Positions 16,794-26,366 of a DNA stretch of 64,000 nucleotides are shown here, piece by piece; the first letter of the stretch is position 1, and every line of letters starts with the position of its first letter. The notes under the pieces are model-generated. The model was not told the origin of the DNA. It did no database searches and was given only the letters and a program-made list of their open reading frames with translations. Source of the DNA: Kapaibacterium sp044224925 (GTDB taxonomy: Bacteria > Bacteroidota > Ignavibacteria > Kapaibacteriales > Kapaibacteriaceae); the NCBI GenBank assembly GCA_044224925.1, contig JBGAJM010000010.1, forward strand, positions 1 through 64,000. The letters are read 5' to 3'. A program made the position numbers and the translations under genes.

Positions 16794-17699
16794 TCACCCC
16801 TCAAAATAGTCACTGTCGATCTTCTTGATCTCGATCGTCCGGGCAATCGACACACCAACGTTATGCTCGATCATGAGTTCTGCCAACCGAGCTCCATCAA
16901 TGAGGATCACTTTCTGAGAGATAGCGCTGGCGTACTCGTGGGCACCTTTTGAGAAATCAGAGGTGGTTATCATGATCCCTTTGTTTGCCTGTTTTCCGGC
17001 AAGAGCACCGACGAAGGCCTGCACGTCCCCACGACCTACGTTACTCGACCACCGCTTTGCTTGGATGTAGACGACGTCAAGACCCAATCGGTCCTGGTTA
17101 ATGATGCCATCAATACCTTCATCGCCTGATTTCCGAGTGACGGTTGAGGCTTCCTCACGCGAACCACCGTATCCCATTGCCGAGAGCAGGTCCACGACCA
17201 ACTGTTCGAACTGATACGGATCCATCCTCGCCATTTGTCCAATTAGTTCTGCGGCCAGTGAAAGGTTGAGTTTCTCGAAGGCATCGGAGATCAACTCATC
17301 CGGTGTCACCTCGGAATCGTCATCGGTGGGGGCTTCATTCTTGGAGGACCGCTCCGATCGATCTCGGAAGGCAACAAATGACGGGAACTGACTCAAGTAG
17401 CGGACCGTGATGCGATCCGGCGGCGACTGTAGCACCCTGCGACCTTCATCGCTGATCGAGTACACAGCTCGTTTCTCTGAAACAATGAGCCCAGCCTGCT
17501 TGAGATGCGTTAGGCACCAACCGATTCGGTTTGCAAAGAGCGGTGCGCGACGGCTCGGTAGCATCTCGGCGAGTTCCTCACTTGTGAGTTGATACTTCTC
17601 AGCCAAGCTCGTCCGTATCTGATTCGTAGAGGTCTCTCCCTTTATATCGATCAACTGAAGGATTGGGAGCATCATCGACTGAAAGTCGGGTATCGGCAT
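16794..17699 (-). CDS. mrr: Mrr-type (type IV) restriction endonuclease
   Basis: The protein has 301 residues. The N-terminal part is a winged-helix Mrr_N domain (LPILQLIDIKGETSTNQIR). The C-terminal nuclease has the Mrr pattern: the opening MGYGG, GDEGIDGII near residue 193 and VYIQAKRW near 214, a D-(Q/E)xK active site. After that comes the helical GALAGKQANKGIMITTSDFS block. Mrr enzymes cut methylated DNA or act as stress-triggered nucleases. This is the last gene of the leftward run that includes the helicase and PLD genes (42 nt after the small protein gene). Whether it belongs to that system or is a passenger is open. Confidence 0.9.
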   Translation of the reverse strand: MPIPDFQSMMLPILQLIDIKGETSTNQIRTSLAEKYQLTSEELAEMLPSRRAPLFANRIGWCLTHLKQAGLIVSEKRAVYSISDEGRRVLQSPPDRITVRYLSQFPSFVAFRDRSERSSKNEAPTDDDSEVTPDELISDAFEKLNLSLAAELIGQMARMDPYQFEQLVVDLLSAMGYGGSREEASTVTRKSGDEGIDGIINQDRLGLDVVYIQAKRWSSNVGRGDVQAFVGALAGKQANKGIMITTSDFSKGAHEYASAISQKVILIDGARLAELMIEHNVGVSIARTIEIKKIDSDYFEG

Positions 17700-17741
17700 T
17701 TGAGCTCAATGATTGGTTGAGAACAATAGACAGGTCACTAT

Positions 17742-18125
17742 TTACAACAAATCCTCGCCGGTCAGCGCCATTTCCATTCTGTCCGCTTCTCTTGCACATT
17801 GCAGGATGGCGAATCGGATCTCCGGCTTTGTCAAACCCACAGTTGGAAGTTCACAGACGACCGTGAATCCATCGTTCTCAACAATAGCACGAGCCATCGG
17901 CATTCCGGCATTCTGGTCCGCAAGAAACTCAACCTGTTCTTTTTCTGTCCTGCTCGGATCTACTGGGGCCGAATAACTGCGGAACTCTACCGACTTTTCG
18001 TTCAGTCTCCACATAACGTCTTGTTTGCGGCCGTGGTCAAGAGAGACGCGAACCTTCGCTCGCATTACACGAAACGTCGCTGCCGGAAGCGCGCTGATCA
18101 GGCTCTCGAGCTGTTCATTCGTCAT
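17742..18125 (-). CDS. Small hypothetical protein in helicase/PLD operon
   Basis: I chose the ATG at 18125 (127 residues; MTNEQLESLISALPAATFRV), since it overlaps the helicase stop by 11 nt in an ATGACGAATGA context. The longer frame to 18203 would run deep into the helicase gene. The protein is soluble and acidic, with no motif I know. The C-terminal half (GFTVVCELPTVGLTKPEIRF) looks beta-rich. Its tight coupling to the helicase gene suggests a partner or regulator of that enzyme. Function is unassigned. Confidence 0.62.
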   Translation of the reverse strand: MTNEQLESLISALPAATFRVMRAKVRVSLDHGRKQDVMWRLNEKSVEFRSYSAPVDPSRTEKEQVEFLADQNAGMPMARAIVENDGFTVVCELPTVGLTKPEIRFAILQCAREADRMEMALTGEDLL

Positions 18126-21100
18126 ATGTCGCTCCATCATGTTCTTCATCCGTTCTGATGATCTCACGTTCCACATCGTCCGCTGCACGCGTAACCCGCT
18201 CAATACACCACAATACGCGCTCTACATCAAAACTGTCATTGCCGAGAAGCACCTCGCCGATCGATCGAAGCTGAATTGCCTCCTGTTTAAGACTCTTCCG
18301 AACGATCACGTGCTTTAGTTCTGGATGCGACAGTATCGTGCGCCAACCGTTCTGGAGTTTATGCACGGGACCGTCGTAGATGATGCTTCTGCACGTGACA
18401 TAGACCTGGTCATGCTCGGTCTCCATTGTTAGAATGATGTCCTCCCTTCGACCATTTTCCAAGTTGACAACCCCTCGATACCGATAGGGTTCCGGATGCA
18501 GATCCCATTCAACCTGCTGAAGTTTCTTTAGCTCCCTGCAGATCGCAGCAAATCGCTTTGCAAGTGCCTTTGCTTTGCTACCGCTTTCTTTGAGCGTGCG
18601 CTCTGTGCCATGTAGAAGCTCTCTAGAAACCGGGAAGGCGCTCTTGAGTGGCTCGGTGATCGCAGGCGGTATCTGAAGGTCTGCGAGGGATTGCGCGGTG
18701 ACAACGATCTCCGAGCCGCTGTCGTTTCTCACTGCGGTTTCATGCATCATCTGATGAAAAGCATTCATCCGCTCAAAGACGCGCTTCACTTGAAGCGTCT
18801 CGTACGTTTCCTTGAGGTACGGATAATAGACCTGGATCTTAGCTGCATCGACGATCTGGTCTGACATCCGCGTCAATCGACGCTCCGTTAGAGATCTCAC
18901 CCTATCTACACGACCTATTCGTTGTTCCATGGAAGATGGCATCCAGCCGATACCATAGTGGTAGATGCGCGCGCAGAACAAATGCAGATCTTCGCCCTCT
19001 TGGAGAAGGTCCGTCGTAACAAGTACAAAGGGATAGCCTGGCATCCGGAATTGCTTTACAACCCTGCGATTGATCCGGCCATACATCCCCGCAACAGGCA
19101 TCTGTTCGCCAAGAGTTCGTGCAGTTACTCGGTCGTATGCGATGGGAGATTGCGATCCAAGATCATCCAGATTTAGATCAATGATTGAGTCGAGATTCGA
19201 CGCCACCTCTCGCAGCTCGTGATATGCTCTGAACCCTCCTTTGCCATGCAATTCATCTGTCTTCTGTCTACGAAGTTCCTCCAGCCAAGAACGTACAAGC
19301 TTGTCATCTGATTTTTGATCATCAACGTCATCGCCGTGTGAAGCTCTCGTCCGAATCCGAATCGAAGAACGATATCGCGCTACGCAGAGATAGAGATCCA
19401 CAAAGGCATGTCCAAGGCGCGACGTCGTTGATAGTACAGACATCTTGCGCAATAACATTTCGCATTTGGCATCAGTATCTGCACGCACCACGTCTGCTCC
19501 CCACAGTTCAGAGCATAGTTCAGTGTCGTTCATCAGCTCGGAGAAATAGGTCGGCATCTCGAGCCATCTCTTGACGTCAATATCAACTGGATTTGAACCA
19601 TCCCCATGAGTATAGCCTTCGAACCGAACGTTCAAGAGTACGCTGGCGATTTGTGACTCTTTATTGTGCGAGTCCCTAAGTTCAATCAAGGCAGCATACT
19701 GAACAGCCTCAAACTGCGCTTGGCGTGTCCTTTCGTCACTATTCGATCCACGTTTGCGTACCGTTCGCGCTTTGTCCTTAACTCTCTGCACCAATTCGTC
19801 TTCGCCTAGGCTCAGTAGCTCTGCAAGACGGCTCAGCACGCCGCTCGCAGGCACTTCTAGGACATACGAACAGTAATTCAGTTCGAAGAATGTCGCGTAG
19901 ACTCCCGTTGTTGATCGGAACCGTTTGTTCAATGTGGCGCCACTGAACACATCGGATGGCCCCTCACCTCGAAAGTACCATTCGAAGAAGGTATTGATGC
20001 CTCCGGGATCTGCTTTCTCGACCTCGCTTAGCTTTTCGATATCAATGTCGGGTGTCCTATGTCGTTTTCGTTTTAGTAGGTTCTCATAGTACTCCTCGAC
20101 ACACTTGTTGAACCTCGAAATCGACTTGCTATAAACACGGAGTTCTGCTCGCATCCGCCCAATGATGAACTCATTGTAGTGCTCATCGAGTCGTGGTTTG
20201 ATCTCACGAACCCATGCGATCCTTCGGACGAACACTAATGCCTTCTCGCCCGTATGGAATCTCGACGTGAGGTGATCTACAAGGGCGTCCATCTTTGGGT
20301 GCGGCAATTCAGTGTGGAACCTATCGCGGTGACTGCGCGTGATCGCATTCACAACGCCGACATCTGCGCCGTTCTTGACGCGGCTGTCATTCGTCTGTTC
20401 GGCACCGTCAAAGATCTCGCTGCTGTCACTGCTCTCTACATTGCCTTTTACATCCAGAACATTCTCCAGCGTCTCCTCAAAGCTCTCAAACGAAGCCAGC
20501 AGTCCCGTCTGGAACGCATTCCCGAAACGAGTGCGAAGCACTGTTGACACGTTCTTTTGCACAAGGGCCGTGGCGAGATACTGCTTCAGTGTCGGTCGAC
20601 CCAACGGCTCGTCATGTTCCGTAAGGCCGCCATGCCTCCATTCCAAACGATACATGTTTCGTGTTAGGGCCTGCCCGGCGACGGAAATAGAATAGGTTCT
20701 TCTGATCAGGAATTGCCTTGCACATTCATGTTTCTCAGCTTCAGTGAGGACAGTAGAAGTCCCTGGCTTCACGGCTCCGTCTTTCAGTGACGTGAAGTTG
20801 TCACCCTTATCAAACACCTCGAGCTGACCGAAGAGATGTCCATACGACTGCTCCACCGGCGTTGCTGATAGAAACAGAACGCTCCCAACCTTTCCTTTGA
20901 ACACAGCATTCAGCGTGTGATTTCTCGCGGCCGTGCCTTTCTTGAGACCGTGTTTAAGGTTATGCCCCTCATCAACAATGAGGAGATCGAAGTATGGGAG
21001 GACCTTGTTGATCTCCGTAGCTACTCGTTTCTTTAGGACGTCTTTCGTACCCCTCGCAAAGCGCTCGACTTTGACGAACGGCAGTACGTCGCGCAGTCTG

Positions 21101-21600
21101 TTCAACAGCCTTTCCTGGGATTCCGCTGTGACCATTTCACCCTCTTCGACAGATGCCGACAAGCTGAAGCTGCCGAGACGAAGGAAGAAATCACGGTCTG
21201 GGTCGATCGAGACCTCCCTGACAAAGTCGAACAGTGAACTGATCTTGACCTGTTTCCGCGACGAACCGCCGTTCAGGCCCTGATTTCGCAGATCCGCAAA
21301 GCGCACGTTGTTCTTCGAGAACTGCTTCATCTCCTTCATCCACTTTTCTTGGATGTTACCTCGAGGCGCGATGATCGCCACTCGAATATCTGGCTTGAGA
21401 TGTCTGATAAGCGCAAGCGCTCCCATCGCAACATAGGTCTTCCCCATGCCGACTTCGTCGGCGAGATACGCCACGCCTTGGGTATCTAGGATGTTGGCTA
21501 TCGCGACTGCACCCTCAAGCTGAGTCGCAGCAGTGTAGTCTGGAACTCCCTTCCCCTTGAATTCGAGCAGTTTCGATGCAAGACGAATGTCGTACTTCAT
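18115..21600 (-). CDS. SNF2/SF2-type DNA helicase, defence-type
   Basis: The protein is very large (1161 residues). The N-terminal ATPase core has ADEVGMGKTYVAMGA near residues 46-60 (Walker A), a DEGH box (LIVDEGHNLKHG) near 210 and SATPVEQ (motif III) soon after. A long insert of about 500 residues follows. The second helicase lobe is at the end: TTDLLQEGEDLHLF near 865 and EQRIGRVDRV (motif VI) near 895. Such SNF2-like enzymes translocate on double-stranded DNA and recur in DISARM, DISARM-like and other anti-phage loci. Starts and stops overlap both neighbours (4 nt with the PLD gene), so it is one unit with them. The exact family is not clear to me. Confidence 0.85.
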   Translation of the reverse strand: MKYDIRLASKLLEFKGKGVPDYTAATQLEGAVAIANILDTQGVAYLADEVGMGKTYVAMGALALIRHLKPDIRVAIIAPRGNIQEKWMKEMKQFSKNNVRFADLRNQGLNGGSSRKQVKISSLFDFVREVSIDPDRDFFLRLGSFSLSASVEEGEMVTAESQERLLNRLRDVLPFVKVERFARGTKDVLKKRVATEINKVLPYFDLLIVDEGHNLKHGLKKGTAARNHTLNAVFKGKVGSVLFLSATPVEQSYGHLFGQLEVFDKGDNFTSLKDGAVKPGTSTVLTEAEKHECARQFLIRRTYSISVAGQALTRNMYRLEWRHGGLTEHDEPLGRPTLKQYLATALVQKNVSTVLRTRFGNAFQTGLLASFESFEETLENVLDVKGNVESSDSSEIFDGAEQTNDSRVKNGADVGVVNAITRSHRDRFHTELPHPKMDALVDHLTSRFHTGEKALVFVRRIAWVREIKPRLDEHYNEFIIGRMRAELRVYSKSISRFNKCVEEYYENLLKRKRHRTPDIDIEKLSEVEKADPGGINTFFEWYFRGEGPSDVFSGATLNKRFRSTTGVYATFFELNYCSYVLEVPASGVLSRLAELLSLGEDELVQRVKDKARTVRKRGSNSDERTRQAQFEAVQYAALIELRDSHNKESQIASVLLNVRFEGYTHGDGSNPVDIDVKRWLEMPTYFSELMNDTELCSELWGADVVRADTDAKCEMLLRKMSVLSTTSRLGHAFVDLYLCVARYRSSIRIRTRASHGDDVDDQKSDDKLVRSWLEELRRQKTDELHGKGGFRAYHELREVASNLDSIIDLNLDDLGSQSPIAYDRVTARTLGEQMPVAGMYGRINRRVVKQFRMPGYPFVLVTTDLLQEGEDLHLFCARIYHYGIGWMPSSMEQRIGRVDRVRSLTERRLTRMSDQIVDAAKIQVYYPYLKETYETLQVKRVFERMNAFHQMMHETAVRNDSGSEIVVTAQSLADLQIPPAITEPLKSAFPVSRELLHGTERTLKESGSKAKALAKRFAAICRELKKLQQVEWDLHPEPYRYRGVVNLENGRREDIILTMETEHDQVYVTCRSIIYDGPVHKLQNGWRTILSHPELKHVIVRKSLKQEAIQLRSIGEVLLGNDSFDVERVLWCIERVTRAADDVEREIIRTDEEHDGATYDE

Positions 21601-23693
21601 TGGATATCACTCGTCTTGTTCGACAGATCTTCTTGGTTCATAAAGACTCGCTCAAACCACAGGACGAACTCTTCTATACCATCTTCGACATTCGCGATCA
21701 ACAGGCGTTCGCGCGCATGGACAAGAGCGCTGGCGACGGTCGCTTGCAGTTCTGTCCAGTGCGGGCTCGTCGTCCGCAGGAACTCGTGAAGGCTTCGCTT
21801 TTCCATTGTGACGACATCGTTCTCGATTCGCTGCAGGAGATCTTTCATTGAGACTGCAATGAGGTATTTCAAACGGTCATCACTGTCTGTTTCTTTTCCA
21901 TCATCCTTGGCGTCGATCTTGCGAGCAAGAGAGATCATAGACGTCGATGATGCGCCGTACAGCATGTTCTTCAGTTTCGCCTTCTTATGTGAACCAAGGG
22001 CATCCGCAATTCTCTCTTCAATACTGGCGATACCTGCAAAGACGCCAGCAATTCTATCAAAGAGCGTCTCGTAGTGCTTCATGAGCTGATCTGTCATGGT
22101 GTCCACTGCATCGATAAAATGACCCAGGACATTCATCCTTGACTCGATCAACTGTGCGCGACGTTCGGCAGACAGCGTTGACCAGAACTCGATGATCTGA
22201 GCGATCGTAAACGACTCCACTAATGGCGCCTTGAGATACATATTATGTTCGCTGATGAGCACAGCGTACTCACGTCCCTGCGCTGTGAAGACCGTAACTT
22301 TCGATCGCGTAGCGAGCTGACGCTCAAGACGTTCTCTCGATTCTGTTGGGAGAACGTATTCCTCGTTGACTCTCGTAGGTCTCGTGGCTAGTTCCAGAAT
22401 CACACCATCGGCACCTCGAATGCCATATTCCTGCTCACCAAGACCGCCTTGCCAATTCAGGGTTGCTTTCCTCGATTCATGATCATACAGGATCGATGGG
22501 TATGCCCCGTTGATCTCAAACGAGGGTAACTCCGATTCGAGAGCCTCTGCGTAACGTGTTGGCGGTTTCGTTCCGGTTTCGATCCACAAGATCGGTTTCC
22601 CTTCAAGGGAACTCTCAATGATCACCACGGCCTCGTAGTTCGGTCCCATCCACGCAGCCGATGTCAGATTCAACGAACCACATATCACGATCTCGCGCTT
22701 TGGCGCGGACACCGATAGAAACCGGTAGAGTTTTGCATGAACAAATCGCGATGGCGCTACTACGTCCTTGTGACGAGAACAGACACTTGAGCTGATGACT
22801 CCCCATTCCACATTCTGAACATCAGCGACAGCATCCTTGATGTGCTCGCTGATCGTGATCTCACCGTCCTTGCTCGTAGGGAGTGATATTCGGACGACTT
22901 TGGGTTTGTACTTCTTGAGCAGCGGTACAAGAACACTTGTTACTGCCTTGTCGTCTACATACGGGGAGATGATCTCAAGTGAGAAGCCCATCGATTCGCC
23001 CCTGAGCACAGAGGCGAGTGAATCATGCCAGCCCCCAGAGCCGTGCAACAATCGTGTGCGCAAGCGATCATTCTCCTTCTTCCGCAGGGTCGGCTGAGGG
23101 CCATCAGTCGGAAGATGCCGAAGGATCGTCTCTACAGCTGTTGCACGCATTCCATGGTGCACCATCGACTTCAGGCTTCGTAGAAAATCAGCAACATCAT
23201 ATGGAAGAGCAGCGTTAGCATTCACCTCGAACTCTTCGATATGTACAAACTCAAGATTCTCCCACCAACCAGCCCGGGTTAAATTAGCCGAGGCCGTGCC
23301 GAGAAGGATTACTGTTGTTGTACTATCGTCTTTGTCACGTTCACCAAGGATCACAAAGACCTTCGGATGAAACACGCCATTTGGAATGACCACCGGAATA
23401 CGACCAACGTCCAACTTCGCGCTCATGTCGCTCCCCTCCGTGAGAGCGCGCGGGTCATAGAATACGTCGATCTCCACATCAACGACGTTTCTGAGATGAT
23501 CGTCAAGTTGAGCGATCCTTATACTCGGGTTCTGATGGTATGGGAGATCGAACAATGCAGAGACGACGTGATGCTCAAAGAAGCCCGGATCCAGGGTATA
23601 AGTAGTAAAGACCGCAGCTTTTAGCGTCATTCCTTGAAGCATCTCTTGCAGTCGCTCCGTGAGTGGAGAGGTCGAGGCAGCGGCCATGGTCAC
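21597..23693 (-). CDS. Phospholipase D-like nuclease-family protein
   Basis: The protein has up to 698 residues. The GTG at 23693 overlaps the upstream stop; an ATG at 23687 is an equal candidate. Two PLD-like halves are visible: FHPKVFVI near residue 108 with LGTASANLTRAGWW, and FVHAKLYRF near 320 with GSLNLTSAAWMG. Each is an HxK...N arrangement, although a clear Asp of the full HKD motif is not obvious in either half. PLD-family proteins in defence loci are usually DNases. The C-terminal 250 residues are helical and unknown. It lies between the unknown 431-aa protein and the helicase with 4-nt overlaps on both sides. Confidence 0.83.
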   Translation of the reverse strand: MTMAAASTSPLTERLQEMLQGMTLKAAVFTTYTLDPGFFEHHVVSALFDLPYHQNPSIRIAQLDDHLRNVVDVEIDVFYDPRALTEGSDMSAKLDVGRIPVVIPNGVFHPKVFVILGERDKDDSTTTVILLGTASANLTRAGWWENLEFVHIEEFEVNANAALPYDVADFLRSLKSMVHHGMRATAVETILRHLPTDGPQPTLRKKENDRLRTRLLHGSGGWHDSLASVLRGESMGFSLEIISPYVDDKAVTSVLVPLLKKYKPKVVRISLPTSKDGEITISEHIKDAVADVQNVEWGVISSSVCSRHKDVVAPSRFVHAKLYRFLSVSAPKREIVICGSLNLTSAAWMGPNYEAVVIIESSLEGKPILWIETGTKPPTRYAEALESELPSFEINGAYPSILYDHESRKATLNWQGGLGEQEYGIRGADGVILELATRPTRVNEEYVLPTESRERLERQLATRSKVTVFTAQGREYAVLISEHNMYLKAPLVESFTIAQIIEFWSTLSAERRAQLIESRMNVLGHFIDAVDTMTDQLMKHYETLFDRIAGVFAGIASIEERIADALGSHKKAKLKNMLYGASSTSMISLARKIDAKDDGKETDSDDRLKYLIAVSMKDLLQRIENDVVTMEKRSLHEFLRTTSPHWTELQATVASALVHARERLLIANVEDGIEEFVLWFERVFMNQEDLSNKTSDIQ

Positions 23694-24985
23694 CCTACTC
23701 CTACATCGTTCATAAGTCTATGCAGGGTTGGCACGAAGTACGTATACCGTGGGTTGACCTCCAGTCCCTTGATGCCTTCCAAGGAGCCCTGCTCGCTTGC
23801 GAGTTTCACGCTCATCTTCTTGTTGACGATCTCGATCCACGCTCCCACCGAACGTCTTGTGCTCATCACGAATTGATTCAGCTCAATGACCTTCTCAACC
23901 AGCGTATCGTATTCACCTGCGTGAAGAAGGCCGGCTAAGGTTGACCAGCGTTGTTCAATCGCCTGATCATTCACTCCGACTCGGTTAAGCGCTGCTATAA
24001 ATGCCGCCTGGTTGACATTGGCTCGTGGCCCCCACTCTCTTGAAAGGTTACCGGCGACGGCCGATAGAGATACACGATCTTGCGACTGCAAATAGAGAAA
24101 GAGTAGAGTGAGTGGTCCGAGAACTCTCTCGACAGTCACCAGATCATGAATGGATTGCGCGAGGTGTCGATGCTGCGGGTCCTTCTCGGCTCTCCGAGCC
24201 AATCGGTCGAGTGCGTGCGGCCCATACGTTACAAGAATCTCCTCGTTCTTCGCGATCAGATCAACAAAACTCGACTGTCGTCCATGTGTGAGATCAACAT
24301 CTTCGGATCCGCCACGAACAATGTTCGACGCGTAGAATGAACGTTCTACTGCCAACGCCTTTGGTCTGAGAATTGACGCGATCGTCTTTGATAACGTTGA
24401 GTCGATACTCAGTTGCCTGCCGTCCGAAAGAAGAAATCGTTCGAGTTCTCGTTGCGTCTGTTGATCAGGCCACAACTTTGGAAGGTACAGACGTTGCACC
24501 ATCTCGGCACTCTCTCGAGTAAGACTGTCGTTGTTCACCCCATCGACGAGTCCGGAAGACCGAAGGGGCGATCGGTACAAACCCCAGATACCGTACACCT
24601 TCTGATTCCCGAGGATCTGCCAATCGCGCTGTGCAGATATCGTGACCTTCCTGGTGCCGTCAAGTCGCCTCTTCACCTGCTCAATGCCACGAAATCCCTG
24701 GTCGCCTGAATGGGAATATCTGGAGTATGCGCACAGTTGCTCCCATCGTAGGAATGCGTCCGAGATGGCGATCGGCTCATTACTCTTGTGACGAATCCAG
24801 TCGGCTAGATGGAGACCTGTAAGACAGATCGTAAAATCTCTCAGCAGCGTACTGACCGTTGTAAGATTGTGGATCAGTTGCCGCCCGGCAGCGATCCAGA
24901 TCACCTGAGCACCAAGTGGGTCCACGGATCCCTTGATGGCAGCGTTAGGATCGATCGAAGTGAAGAAGGATGTTCGTTGTTGCAT
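23690..24985 (-). CDS. Unknown protein of helicase/PLD defence operon
   Basis: The frame is open to 25030. I prefer the ATG at 24985 (431 residues), because then SIDPNAAIKGSVDPLGAQV lies near the N-terminus. The layout is a DPLG segment, a long helical region, then SGDQGFRGIEQVKRRL and KVYGIWGLYRSPLRSSGLV. It recalls a broad class of defence-island proteins (DUF6361 and relatives) that travel with helicase and PLD genes. That resemblance is from memory and weak. The C-terminal end has the phrase VNPRYTYFVPTLHRL. It overlaps the PLD gene by 4 nt. I would treat it as the defining unknown subunit of this locus. Confidence 0.7.
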   Translation of the reverse strand: MQQRTSFFTSIDPNAAIKGSVDPLGAQVIWIAAGRQLIHNLTTVSTLLRDFTICLTGLHLADWIRHKSNEPIAISDAFLRWEQLCAYSRYSHSGDQGFRGIEQVKRRLDGTRKVTISAQRDWQILGNQKVYGIWGLYRSPLRSSGLVDGVNNDSLTRESAEMVQRLYLPKLWPDQQTQRELERFLLSDGRQLSIDSTLSKTIASILRPKALAVERSFYASNIVRGGSEDVDLTHGRQSSFVDLIAKNEEILVTYGPHALDRLARRAEKDPQHRHLAQSIHDLVTVERVLGPLTLLFLYLQSQDRVSLSAVAGNLSREWGPRANVNQAAFIAALNRVGVNDQAIEQRWSTLAGLLHAGEYDTLVEKVIELNQFVMSTRRSVGAWIEIVNKKMSVKLASEQGSLEGIKGLEVNPRYTYFVPTLHRLMNDVGVG

Positions 24986-25054
24986 AGGATGAGATCGTCG
25001 GGCATGTCTTCGATAGATGGCGTTGCGCAAGATAGGTGTGTCGCAGCAGCACGG

Positions 25055-25507
25055 TCAAGAGCTTGTTTCCACGTCCCTGTACACTCCTATCACCTTTTTA
25101 AGTACCGACCAATCCTCATCCGTCGGATAGAAGATGCCCGCTGCGCCCTTTGCCTTGATCTCGTCGTCGAACATCCGCGGGTTCTCGAGTCGGATGCCGT
25201 ATTGGTCGGTCTCTCCGTCTTCGCCGGGCCATTCATCGACGTCGACGACGTCCACGATACCGACGTACGCTCCCAACGGCAGAGATCGGATGAGCTCCTC
25301 CGATGAACCAACTTGAAAGTACATCTGCAGGAGGTGGTCCATTGTTGCCGTTGCTGAGGCATGAATGAGCAAAGGACCTCGGTACTTCATGTTCCAGGAA
25401 CGGAACTCGACATCCTTGATCCCACAGATGATCATCGTCGCCCATGGCTGTCGCACACTGAGTGCCGGATACTTGCCCTCGTTGTTGGATCGTTGCTTCG
25501 TTGCCAT
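25055..25507 (-). CDS. ASCH-domain protein
   Basis: The protein has 150 residues from the ATG at 25507; the frame extends to 25567 but the extra residues look non-conserved. The ASCH fold is clear from LSVRQPWATMIICGIKDVEF, RGPLLIHASA and YVGIVDVVDVDEW. ASCH/PUA-like domains bind RNA or modified nucleotides, and several are ribonucleases or deaminase-linked. It is first in the leftward run leading into the helicase/PLD genes, with about 70 nt to the next start, so linkage is looser than between the other members. It may sense a nucleic-acid signal for the module, but this is inference only. Confidence 0.82.
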   Translation of the reverse strand: MATKQRSNNEGKYPALSVRQPWATMIICGIKDVEFRSWNMKYRGPLLIHASATATMDHLLQMYFQVGSSEELIRSLPLGAYVGIVDVVDVDEWPGEDGETDQYGIRLENPRMFDDEIKAKGAAGIFYPTDEDWSVLKKVIGVYRDVETSS

Positions 25508-25599
25508 CGCAGCACCTGTCATCAGTGTTCCATGTTGCGTTCGAAGCGAACCTACGGGTGTGCGCACTGCGACTCCATGACTTTGATCATGCGTTGTCG

Positions 25600-26241
25600 T
25601 TACTTGAGCATGGACCCCGCCGTCTCGATCTTGTTCGTGAGACAGCGCAACTCTTCCTTGCTGTTGGCAATGAATATGTAGATGTAGCTATTCTCGGCCA
25701 ATGTGATGGTGAGGTTCGGACCGTTGACCGTGCGATTGAAGGCCATGCGCAGGGTCTCTGAGTACGAGATGATGGAGTCCGAGACCACACGCTCCTGATC
25801 CTGCGGGACCGAGACGAACTCCCAGAACTCGGCCTTGTCGGATCCGATCTGGTTGTCCCATTCCGCGAGCATCTTCTGCAGACCGCGCACGACGACGGGA
25901 ACCTGGTCCTTCCGGATCACGGCCCCTTGATTCACGTTCACATTGGGCATGTCCGACGCAGAGAGCTGCGGATGGATGAGCGGCGCCAACAAGATGTACG
26001 AGTAGGACTGACCGCCTTCGACCTGATCGTGCGCCGCGATCACTCCGAGCTCGCTACTCCCTCGCGCATCGTTCTCGTCGCAGGCAACCACGGTCATTTG
26101 CGTTGAGACCTGCGTGACCGTTCGCGGCTTGAACGCATTGGAGTGATATGGTAGGATGTCGGCATGTCGACATCCGATCGTGACCACGAGCATCGTGCAC
26201 GTGATGCACATGCCCGCCAAGAACCTGGAACCCTTTCGCAT
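25600..26241 (-). CDS. Putative lipoprotein
   Basis: The start at the ATG at 26241 (213 residues) gives a classical lipoprotein signal: MRKGSRFLAG, a hydrophobic run, and the lipobox VTIGC with Cys-24 as the lipidated residue. The longer frame to 26289 adds 16 residues ahead of the signal and is unlikely. The mature domain is unknown to me. A segment near the C-terminus (LAENSYIYIFIANSKEELR) looks like a packed beta-strand/helix unit. It is divergent from the WYL regulator, and the two share the intergenic region 26242-26366. Confidence 0.7.
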   Translation of the reverse strand: MRKGSRFLAGMCITCTMLVVTIGCRHADILPYHSNAFKPRTVTQVSTQMTVVACDENDARGSSELGVIAAHDQVEGGQSYSYILLAPLIHPQLSASDMPNVNVNQGAVIRKDQVPVVVRGLQKMLAEWDNQIGSDKAEFWEFVSVPQDQERVVSDSIISYSETLRMAFNRTVNGPNLTITLAENSYIYIFIANSKEELRCLTNKIETAGSMLK

Positions 26242-26366
26242 AACCCCCTCATGTGTGTGTTGCTGTTGGGCGGCAAATGTAGTGGGCATTGACGACGCCC
26301 GACGTCGTCGGTTCGGGGAACTTTGCCATATTCATCGCCTATACATCTATTCAACGTGAGGTAGAA

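Noticed and set aside
16794..25507. A classical DISARM system
   Set aside because: A helicase and a PLD-like protein are present, but there is no DUF1998 gene (drmB) and no DISARM methylase in the run.
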